In this document: one piece after another, positions 7,901 through 16,400 of the stretch | Numbering within the stretch: position 1 is the stretch's first letter | Layout of the letters: each line of letters begins with the position of its first letter | From: Eubacteriales bacterium | GTDB taxonomy: Bacteria > Bacillota_A > Clostridia > Lachnospirales > Lachnospiraceae | Direction of reading: 5' to 3' | Length of the DNA: 17,597 nucleotides | NCBI GenBank assembly: GCA_030527765.1 | Contig: JAUNAE010000040.1 | Location: forward strand, 1-17,597 | Translations under genes and position numbers: made by a program | The notes under the pieces: generated by a model | What the model was told of the DNA's origin: nothing | The model's database searches: none | The model's input: the letters and a program-made list of their open reading frames with translations, nothing else

Positions 7901-8793
7901 GCTTTACAAAAATGACAGCCACCTATCTGGTAGATGACAGCTACCTGCTTCATCTGAAGGAGACGGGAGACGGTTTTGAATATCACTGTTTTGACCAAAA
8001 TGAGAAAAAGCAGATAGCTGCAGGTTTGGTGGAGTATGGAGTCATAGAGAATTCTCCTGTTGCAGGTATTTTGCCTGGAGTGAGAGCAGCTGTATTTCAT
8101 GAGATTGGAATTCCGGGAGAAAAAGTTGCGACAGTGTCGCAACAAATGCTAGAGCAGTTTCCGGAAGGGAGAAAGCTCTTATATCAGATGGAGAAAGAAG
8201 CTGATTTTAAGGTGACGGAGAAAAGTATTCGTTTCATCACCAGTCAGTACGAGGATAAATTCAAAATGCCGGAAGGCGGTGTGGTTACGGTCACTTATCC
8301 GGATCGGAGTTTTTCCGCAAAGTGTGAGTATATTGATGATTATCATATGCGCCTTGGACATGATGGATTTCACATCTGTCAGTTTGCAGAGATGCTGGAA
8401 CGAAGCGGCGGCAGATGTGAACCGGAGGCCGAAATTCAGGAACCGCAGGCGGCATGGGATATAGGCAGGAAAGGCTTTCTTGCAGTCCAGATCGGTGAGG
8501 GTTACTACGACTACACACTCTATGACTCTGAATTAAATGAGATCGATGGAGGCCAGATTGACGACCCGGAAATGAGTATCAATGCATTTCGGGACGAGAT
8601 ACTGTCGGAGTTTAGCTGGGATAAGAGGACTATGGTTTCTGTGGATTACGAGGTTTTGATGGAACAGGTGGAGGAAAAAGAGACGGCACGATTGGCAGAT
8701 AGAAAGGTATCGGTACTCGAATCCTTGAATGGACTGAAAAATGTCAGCTCGGAGCCTTCTTCCTACAAACCCAAGCAGGAGGTGGAGCGATGA
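7897..8793 (+). CDS. LPD-type multidomain ICE protein with internal repeat
   Basis: A protein of 298 residues started at ATG 7897, overlapping the topB stop (ATGA), with GGAGGGAAG just upstream. Three parts are visible. Residues about 10-90 are a beta-rich domain (YLLHLKETGDGFEYHCFD). Residues about 125-185 contain CEYIDDYHMRLG and HICQFAEMLERSGG, which I associate with an LPD28-like domain. Residues about 190-265 (GFLAVQIGEGYYDYTLYD, EIDGGQIDDPEMS) I associate with an LPD16-like domain. The first and third parts look like diverged copies of one fold. LPD domains are attached to large polyvalent proteins of mobile elements, which are thought to travel with or act on transferred DNA; their biochemical role is unknown. 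The C-terminus carries an SVLESL tail shared with two other proteins here. Domain numbers are from memory and tentative. Confidence 0.75.
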   Translation: MSFTKMTATYLVDDSYLLHLKETGDGFEYHCFDQNEKKQIAAGLVEYGVIENSPVAGILPGVRAAVFHEIGIPGEKVATVSQQMLEQFPEGRKLLYQMEKEADFKVTEKSIRFITSQYEDKFKMPEGGVVTVTYPDRSFSAKCEYIDDYHMRLGHDGFHICQFAEMLERSGGRCEPEAEIQEPQAAWDIGRKGFLAVQIGEGYYDYTLYDSELNEIDGGQIDDPEMSINAFRDEILSEFSWDKRTMVSVDYEVLMEQVEEKETARLADRKVSVLESLNGLKNVSSEPSSYKPKQEVER

Positions 8794-9089
8794 GTAGCTA
8801 TCATCTTACAAAGGCAGAGATGGAAACCATCGTGAATTACGATGAAGAACTTCCAACAGCGACTATTTATACCTTTGATCAGCGCATGATCCGCAAACTG
8901 AAGGAGTTGGAGCAGAAATATCCGGATCAATTTGTGATGAAGAGAAAAGGACCTGGAAGGGCAGTGACCTATGAATTTCCGAAGCGGTGTTTCGGAATTC
9001 GTCCGCCTTACAGTGAGAATCGAAGGAAACAGCAGATTATGGATGCAAAGACAAACGGATCACCGTTTGCAGAACAGGAGAAATCATGA
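8790..9089 (+). CDS. Conserved small ICE protein (99 aa), function unknown
   Basis: The start ATG 8790 overlaps the previous stop by four bases and is preceded by AGGAGGTGGAG, a near-ideal ribosome binding site. The protein begins SSYHLTKAEMETIVNYDEE, then has YTFDQRMIRKLKELEQKYPD and ends with FGIRPPYSENRRKQQ. I remember similar 90-100-residue proteins at this place in Tn1549-like elements, with the same RPP...R C-terminal segment, but no established function. It has no membrane segment. The basic middle and C-terminus would permit nucleic acid binding, which is a guess. Coupling on both sides (ATGA overlaps) shows it is a genuine gene. Confidence 0.75.
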   Translation: MSSYHLTKAEMETIVNYDEELPTATIYTFDQRMIRKLKELEQKYPDQFVMKRKGPGRAVTYEFPKRCFGIRPPYSENRRKQQIMDAKTNGSPFAEQEKS

Positions 9090-9634
9090 GATTGGTGCAG
9101 GTGACAAGAAAAAATTGCAATGGAATTCGTGTGGGAAGAGAGGAAACAGGCATGAAAGAAATGAAGCGAAATGTGGAACAGGCAGTAAGAAAGCTTTTTG
9201 ACTGGGCAGACTGGTGGGAGCGAGATGAAGACGATGTTGTAACCGAGGATGAGATTGTCTCGGTGGTGGATTATCTTTCCGAGAAAATGGCGATGGAGAG
9301 AGAACTTGTTTATGGAACATCCGGACATTATCCAGATAGCGAGGAAATTCCTGAGATTGATGAAATTATCTATGAGGATGCCGTTTGTATTTATAGCGAG
9401 TATGACTCAAATACATTTACCGGAGATATGGAAATCAGGGATGATATCGAGCTGTATCTTACTGTAACCGGTGAATTATACGAGGTGAACTGTGTGTCTT
9501 TTGAGGCAGGTGGTTATTATGTGGAGCATCGAAAGATTATGAAGCTAATTGAGAAAGAAAGTGATCTGTTCATCAATGCAGCAGATATTCTGATGACGGT
9601 TGAAATTGAAATGGGGGAATTCGAGAATGAATAA
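9086..9634 (+). CDS. Strongly acidic protein of unknown function (182 aa)
   Basis: I do not recognise this protein. The start ATG 9086 overlaps the previous stop (ATGA) and has AGGAG seven bases upstream. A second in-frame ATG at 9152 (MKEMKRNVEQ) with AGAGG upstream would give 160 residues and removes an odd basic leader, so the start is uncertain. I count about 46 Asp/Glu against 18 Lys/Arg, giving a strong negative charge. The N-terminal part has WADWWERDEDD and a helical DEIVSVVDYLSEKM. The second half alternates beta-like segments (ELYLTVTGELYEVNCVSFEAGGYYVEHRKIM). No signal peptide or membrane span is seen. A DNA-mimic or partner-binding role would fit the charge but is speculation. It overlaps the next gene by 8 bases. 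Confidence 0.7.
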   Translation: MRLVQVTRKNCNGIRVGREETGMKEMKRNVEQAVRKLFDWADWWERDEDDVVTEDEIVSVVDYLSEKMAMERELVYGTSGHYPDSEEIPEIDEIIYEDAVCIYSEYDSNTFTGDMEIRDDIELYLTVTGELYEVNCVSFEAGGYYVEHRKIMKLIEKESDLFINAADILMTVEIEMGEFENE

Positions 9635-10223
9635 AATCAGAAAATGGGATGATGTTCATGGCGTTGCAGAACCGGAGAAGGATATTACAGCATTCCTGGA
9701 GAGTACGACTGACAGCTATGCCATTCTACAGTTGCGAGACACGGATGAGGCTGTCTTTGATAGGTTTATGTCCATGGATTACCTGAAACAGCAGGGTAGA
9801 GAGCCAGAGATTGATCACTATGAAGTGGTTTGTACAGCATCGCTTCTTTCTTATAAGGACGTGAATACCATGCTGGAAGAAATCTATGTGAAGTTTAACA
9901 TGGATCGACCTCCCGATTTTACCGGGCATAGCTTATCTGTCAGTGACATCGTGGCTCTGAAACAGAACGGTGTGATAAGTTGCCATTATGTGGATTCCAT
10001 TGGTTTTAGGGAGCTTCCCAACTTTCTGAAGCCTGAAAATTATCTGAAATATGCAGAAATGTCCATGGAAGATGATTACGGCATGATCGACGGTGTGATT
10101 AACAATGGCAGGAAAGAAGAGGAACCGGAGAAAACTTCGGTACTGGAGCAACTGCAGGAGAAGAGGGAGGATCCACCTTGTGTCAGATGCCCGAAGAAAT
10201 CGGATGAGAGGGGGATTGAATGA
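9627..10223 (+). CDS. YodL domain / DUF4316-type protein
   Basis: A protein of 198 residues. ATG 9627 was chosen because GGGGGA lies 8 bases upstream; an extension to 9600 only adds residues read through the end of the preceding gene. Residues about 31-142 match the YodL domain as found in mobile elements (YAILQLRDT, FMSMDYLKQQGREP, DHYEVV, YVKFNMDRPPDFTGHSLSVSDIV, HYVDSIGFRELPNFL). Residues about 143-165 (ENYLKYAEMSMEDDYGMIDG) match the DUF4316 segment that usually follows. The end carries the tail TSVLEQLQEKRE and a basic Pro/Cys segment. YodL-containing proteins are frequent near the large helicase of these elements, and their activity is unknown. The stop overlaps the TTRAP start by four bases. 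Confidence 0.88.
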   Translation: MNKIRKWDDVHGVAEPEKDITAFLESTTDSYAILQLRDTDEAVFDRFMSMDYLKQQGREPEIDHYEVVCTASLLSYKDVNTMLEEIYVKFNMDRPPDFTGHSLSVSDIVALKQNGVISCHYVDSIGFRELPNFLKPENYLKYAEMSMEDDYGMIDGVINNGRKEEEPEKTSVLEQLQEKREDPPCVRCPKKSDERGIE

Positions 10224-10432
10224 TGCATTTTACAGACGATGAATGGACACTCATGATGATTTATAACCCCGGAACAGATCGGCAGGGGATGATTGTAGCT
10301 TTGGAGGAAATGCAGTCGCACTTAACAAATCGTGACCGTAATCTTCGAAAGTGGACAAAGTCCCTGCTTAGTAAATTAGAGCAGATGACGGATGCGTCAT
10401 TTGCAGAACTGGATTTATATCCGGACATTTAA
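10220..10432 (+). CDS. Transposon-transfer assisting (TTRAP) family protein
   Basis: A protein of 70 residues, about the usual length of the TTRAP family. Recognisable segments are FTDDEWTLMMIYNPG, ALEEMQSHL and the C-terminal KLEQMTDASFAELDLYPD. The family is named for a putative role in helping conjugative transposon transfer, with no known mechanism. The protein is small, soluble and mildly acidic. Two consecutive ATGs (10220 and 10223) are possible starts; the first forms an ATGA overlap with the YodL gene stop. The gene ends 13 bases before the giant helicase gene, whose ribosome binding site follows immediately. Confidence 0.88.
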   Translation: MMHFTDDEWTLMMIYNPGTDRQGMIVALEEMQSHLTNRDRNLRKWTKSLLSKLEQMTDASFAELDLYPDI

Positions 10433-10433
10433 C

Positions 10434-10440
10434 AGGAGGA
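10434..10440 (+). promoter_or_regulatory. Ribosome binding site of the giant gene
   Basis: AGGAGGA lies five bases before ATG 10446. It fixes the start there rather than at 10392, which would lie inside the TTRAP gene. Confidence 0.85.
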
Positions 10441-10445
10441 CAGAT

Positions 10446-13400
10446 ATGCCTAATAAAACTGAATATTATGCCCGTATGGCAGAAGAAGCTGCCAGACAGG
10501 TGACAAGGAGCCGTGAGCAGTGGACATCATTTTTGACCACAGCTGCACGGCTTTATAAATATCCGTATCCGGAACAGCTGATGATCTTCACACAGAGACC
10601 GGATGCGACTGCCTGTGCAGAATATGACCTTTGGAATGATCGAATGAACCGTTATGTAAAAAGAGGTTCCAAGGGAATTGCACTGGTGGATAACAGCGGG
10701 GAAAGACCGAGACTTCGCTATGTATTTGACATATCGGATACAGGAGAAAGAAGAAATTCCAGACCGGTACAGCTATGGAGTGTACAGCCAGAACACGAGG
10801 AGGCGATTAAGCAGGCGCTTGCAGAGGCATTTGACGTATCTGCAAATACTTCGCTGGATTCACAGATTTATGATGCGGCAGAAATGCTTGCCGCTCAGTA
10901 CTGGCAGGATCACAGCAGACAGATTCTCGACATCGTTGAGGATTCCTATCTGGAAGAATATGATGAATACAACATCGAGGTATCCTTCAAAAGAGCAGCT
11001 GCAACCAGTATCGCATATTGCGTGGATACCAGAGCTGTCGGTCATGCGGATGACTACTTCGATCATGAAAATTTTCTTGATATCTTCGACTTTAATACGC
11101 AGGCTACGGCAAATGTGCTGGGTACTGCGGTCAGCGAGATGTCAGGACAGATCTTCAGAGAAATTGAGCGAACAATACGAAACTATGAGAGAGCCAGACA
11201 GGCAGAGAGGAATGAAGATTATGGCAGAGACAATGAGAGAAATGACGTACACACAGAACGGGGATTATCTGATTCCGGATATTCAGCTGGAAATGACAGA
11301 GGTGAAGCCTCTGGGCAAATACGGCAGAATGAGGAGAGCGTATCTTCAGGAGAACAACACACTTCTGTACAATCATCTGATTCTGACCGAGAAGCTGTTT
11401 CCGCATCTCTGGGAGATTCAGGAGACAGCAACAACGAGAATCGAACAGCTGATGACAGAGCTTCTCAAACAGAATCCGGCACCGGACAAGAAGACACAGC
11501 AGATGTCCTGGGTTCAGCACATGAATATGTTGAAGGCGCAGGCGGAGGAGATCGTGGTAGCGGAACTTATAACCAATTAAACCTCTTTTCCATGTTCCCT
11601 ACGGAACAGGAACAGATCAATAAAATCGATCATCAGGTGGAAACACCGGTACAGACAGCGGAGAGTGATAAGCCCTCCGCTTTTTCTATTTCTGACGATG
11701 AGATTGATAAGGTTCTTCGCAGAGGTTCCGGCTTTGCAGGTGGTAAGATTCGTATCTATGCGATGTATCAGCAGCAGGGAGATGCGAAAGCCAGAGCAGA
11801 CTTCCTGAAGAATGAATATGGAACCGGTGGAAGCAGCTATACCTTCGATGATGGTAGTCATGGTTTTGTTGATTACGATGCAAAAGGGCTGTTCATTCGT
11901 AGCTATGGCCATGATATGGAAGTTCGCCTTAGATGGAGTGAAGTTGATAAGAAGCTGGGAGCCATCATTGATCGTGGGGAGTATCTGAATGAAGGAGATC
12001 TTGCAAGATATCAGGAAATCGAAGCTGAATTTGCAGGAAATGTTCCAATGCCAAGCCCTGCGCATAAATTCCCGCCGGAACAAGTAACGTCTCAGGCAGA
12101 ATCCAGTGAAAAGGCTGTGCAAATGCCAGTGGAGGAAGAGTCAGAGAATCGAGATGCTGTAGAAGTATCTTCTCCTTCGGAAATGGCAGAGAATAACGTT
12201 ACCGATATGACGATGGAACCGGAAACGGATGGGTTCCGTGTAGGCGACACCATCACTCTGGATGGAAAAGGATATATCATTGAATCGGTTGGTATGTTTG
12301 ATGTGCATCTTCGTGATCCGGAGTCTGTATTCCCAATTTTCCGTGCAGAGAGCAAAGAAAATCTGGAGAGACTGCTCGGAAGAAATGAAATTCAGGAAGA
12401 GACAGGAATGTCTGTCCCTGAAAAAGATTCGACGATCACTGAGGACATTGCAACTTCCGCCCAAGTTGGGCTGAAGTTAGAAGATGATATTCCGTCTGAC
12501 TCAGTGGAGGTGGTCCCTGCTCAGAACTTCCGCATTATCGATGATCATCTCGGCGAAGGCAGTCCGAAGGAGAAGTTCCGTGCCAACATGGAGGCGATTT
12601 ACACCTTGCAGACATTAGAAGCCGAAAACCGCAATGCCACACCGGAGGAACAGCAGATTTTGTCGAACTATGTCGGATGGGGTGGACTTGCAGATGCTTT
12701 TGATGAAAGAAAGTCCGCATGGACTTCTGAATATCAGGAATTGAAGGCAGCACTGACTGATGAGGAGTATGCTGCCGCAAGAGCATCAACTCTGAATGCA
12801 CATTACACCAGCCCTACAGTCATTCGTGCTATGTACGATGCGGTAGAAAGAATGGGATTTGAGCATGGAAATATTCTGGAGCCATCTATGGGCGTCGGAA
12901 ACTTCTTCGGTATGATGCCGCAGGAGATACAAGAAAACAGCAGACTTTATGGTGTGGAGCTGGATTCGATTACCGGACGTATTGCACAAAAGCTGTATCC
13001 GAGTGCGGATGTCACAGTCGCAGGTTTTGAGACCACAGACAGGCGAGATTTCTATGATCTGGCCGTTGGCAACGTGCCCTTCGGAAATTATCGGGTGGGG
13101 GATAAACCATATGACAAGCTAGGTTTCTCAATTCACAACTACTTCTTTGCAAAGACACTGGATCAGGTAAGGCCGGGTGGTGTGGTTGCTTTTGTAACCA
13201 GTCGTTACACCATGGATTCTAAAAACTCCGATGCCAGACGGTATATGGCGCAGCGAGCAGATTTCCTTGGCGCAATTCGTCTTCCGAATAATGCCTTCCG
13301 TGCCAATGCCAGCACAGATGTGGTGTCGGATATCATCTTTTTACAGAAGAGGGATCATCCCATCGATATCGATCCGGAATGGGTTCACCTGGGGCAAACA

Positions 13401-16400
13401 CGGGATGGAATCACCTTAAACAGCTACTTTGTAGATCATCCAGAGATGGTTCTGGGAGAATTAACTACAGAGAGTACTCAGTACGGAAAAGAAGAGTGCA
13501 CTGTCATTCCTATTGAGGGTGCTGACCTTAACGAACAGCTTCAGGAAGCAATCCGAAACATTGGTGGCAGCTATCAGGCACTAGAACTGACAGAATCTGA
13601 GGATCTCACAAAAACTGGGGAAACCATTCCGGCAGACCCGAACGTAAAGAACTTCTCCTATACGGTGGTTGATGATGACGTGTATTTCCGTGAAAACTCG
13701 ATTATGAGAAAAGCGGAATTGTCTGAGACGGCTACAGGCAGGATTAAGGGCTTGGTGGAGCTTCGCACCATCGTGCAGGAACTGATGGAGTATCAGTTAC
13801 AGGATTATCCGGATGCATCGATTGCAGAGAAGCAGAGAGAGTTAAATGTAGCGTATGACGGATTCACAGCAAAATACGGACTCATCAATGCCAGGGCAAA
13901 TGCGCAGGCTTTTTCAGAAGATTCATCCTATTATCTGCTTTGTTCTCTGGAAAATATCGACGAGAACGGGAAGCTGCAGTCCAAGGCGGATATGTTCACC
14001 AAGCGGACGATCCGACCGGACAGAACCGTTACCAGTGTGGATACACCGGCGGAGGCTCTTGCGATTTCTATTGGGGAACGCGGAAAGGTAGATCTTGCTT
14101 ATATGGCAGAACTTCTGGGAACCCCGGAACAGTATGATGAGATTATCAGCGAGCTTCGCGGTGTGATCTTCAAGGATCCGACGACAAAAAACGGTCCATT
14201 GGAAGAAGGCTGGCAGACAGCGGATGAGTATCTCTCCGGCAATGTACGGGAGAAACTGAAAGTTGCCAGAATGACAGCCGCCACCCATCCGGAGCTTTCT
14301 ATCAATGTGGAGGCGTTGGAAAAGGCACAGCCGAAGAATCTGGATGCCTCTGAGATTGATGTGCGTCTTGGAGCAACCTGGATTGATAAATCCTATATTC
14401 AGCAGTTTATGGAGGAGACTTTTGAGCCTCCTTATTATTTGCGCAGAAGTATCGAGGTGAAGTTTGCACCGATGACTGCCGAGTGGCAGATTACCGGAAA
14501 AACAAATCCGAGCCGAAATGATGTGCATGCGTATATGACTTACGGTACGTCCAGAGCCAATGCCTACAAGATTCTGGAGGATACCCTGAATCTTCGTGAT
14601 ATTCGTATCTATGACACCATCGAAGATGCGGATGGAAAGCAGAAACGAGTGCTCAATAAGAAAGAGACTACCCTTGCCCAGCAAAAACAGCAGGCGATCA
14701 AAGATGCCTTCCGGGACTGGGTATGGAAGGATCCCCATCGAAGAGAGACACTCACAAAGCAGTATAACGAGTTGTTTAACAGCACCAGACCTCGTGAGTA
14801 CGACGGAAGCCATATTCGTTTTGGCGGTATGAATCCGGAAATTAAGCTCAGGGAACATCAGCAGAATGCGATTGCTCATGTGCTCTACGGCGGAAATACA
14901 CTGCTCGCCCATGAGGTAGGAGCGGGAAAGACCTTCGAGATGGCCGCTTCTGCTATGGAAGCAAAGCGTCTGGGTTTATGTCAGAAGTCCCTCTTTGTGG
15001 TACCGAATCACCTGACCTTGCAGTGGGCCAATGAATTCCTGACGTTATATCCAAGTGCCAAGCTTCTGGTAGCCAGTAAAAAAGATTTTGAGACCGCCAA
15101 CCGTAAAAAGTTCTGTGCCAGAATTGCTACCGGTGACTGGGATGCGGTCATTATCGGTCACAGCCAGTTTGAGCGTATACCGGTATCCGCAGAGCGGCAG
15201 GAAAGAATCCTGAATGCACAGATCGAGGAGATCGAGAATGCGATTACGGAAATGAAATACCAGCGTGGTGAAAACTTCTCAATTAAGCAGATGGAGAAAA
15301 CCCGTAAATCTTTACAGTCCAGACTGGAGAAATTAAAAGCAACGGAGCGTAAGGATGATGTCATTACTTTTGAACAGTTGGGAGTGGATCGACTCTTTGT
15401 AGACGAGGCACATGCGTATAAAAACCTGTTTCTCTACACCAAGATGAGAAATGTGGCCGGGCTTTCCACTTCGGAAGCTCAGAAGTCCTCTGATATGTTT
15501 ATGAAGTGCCAGTATATGGATGAGCTGACCGGCGGAAGAGGCGTGGTATTTGCCACTGGAACCCCTGTTAGCAATTCTATGACGGAGCTTTATACCATGA
15601 TGCGTTATTTGCAATATGGTACACTTCAGGAAAAGGGGCTCGCTCATTTTGATGCCTGGGCTTCTACGTTTGGTGAAACAACAACTGCTATCGAACTTGC
15701 GCCAGAAGGGACTGGATACCGAGCCCGAACGAGATTTGCCAAGTTCTTTAATTTGCCGGAACTGATGAACATGTTCAAGGAAGTTGCTGATATTAAAACC
15801 TCCGATCAGTTACACCTGCCGGTGCCGGATGTGAAGAATGAAACCAAGATGGTGGAACCTTCAGAACATCAGCAGGCCATGGTGGCAGAGCTGTCAGAAA
15901 GAGCGGCAAAAGTACACAGTGGAGCAGTGGATCCATCGGTCGATAACATGCTAAAAATTACTTCCGATGGTAGAAAGCTGGGACTGGACCAGAGACTCAT
16001 GAATCCTTTGCTACCGGATGATCCGGACAGTAAAGTGAATGCTTGTGTGAATAATGTTTTACGAATCTGGGAAGAGGGAAAGGAGGAAAAGCTTACCCAG
16101 CTGTTATTCTGCGATATGTCCACACCGAAGAATGACGGAACCTTCAATGTATATGAGGATATCAAGGGCAAACTTATGAATGCCGGTGTACCGGAAAGTG
16201 AGATTGCCTTTATCCATGATGCAGATACGGAAGCAAAAAAGAAGGACTTGTTCTCGAAGGTTAGAAGCGGACAGGTACGAGTGCTTCTTGGTTCCACACA
16301 GAAGATGGGAGCCGGTACGAATGTACAGGATCGACTCATCGCAGTGCATCACCTGGATGTAGGATGGAGACCATCGGATATGACACAGAGAAACGGTCGA

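Noticed and set aside
9249..9467. A 72-residue plus-strand open frame inside the acidic protein gene
   Set aside because: Trp/Arg/Met-rich shadow in another frame with no family resemblance, unlike the tnpV case.
10678..11211. Upstream extension of the tnpV frame, making a 300-residue open frame
   Set aside because: The part before 11212 is rich in Met, Arg, Ile and Tyr and resembles no TnpV protein; only the last 119 residues match the family.
13923..14912. A 329-residue open frame on the minus strand inside the giant gene
   Set aside because: It lies opposite the well-conserved giant gene, has no family resemblance and no ribosome binding site I could see, and shows mixed Cys/His/Arg-rich composition typical of an antisense shadow.
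15869..16339. A 156-residue minus-strand open frame
   Set aside because: Ser/Phe-rich shadow opposite conserved helicase sequence, with no start signal.
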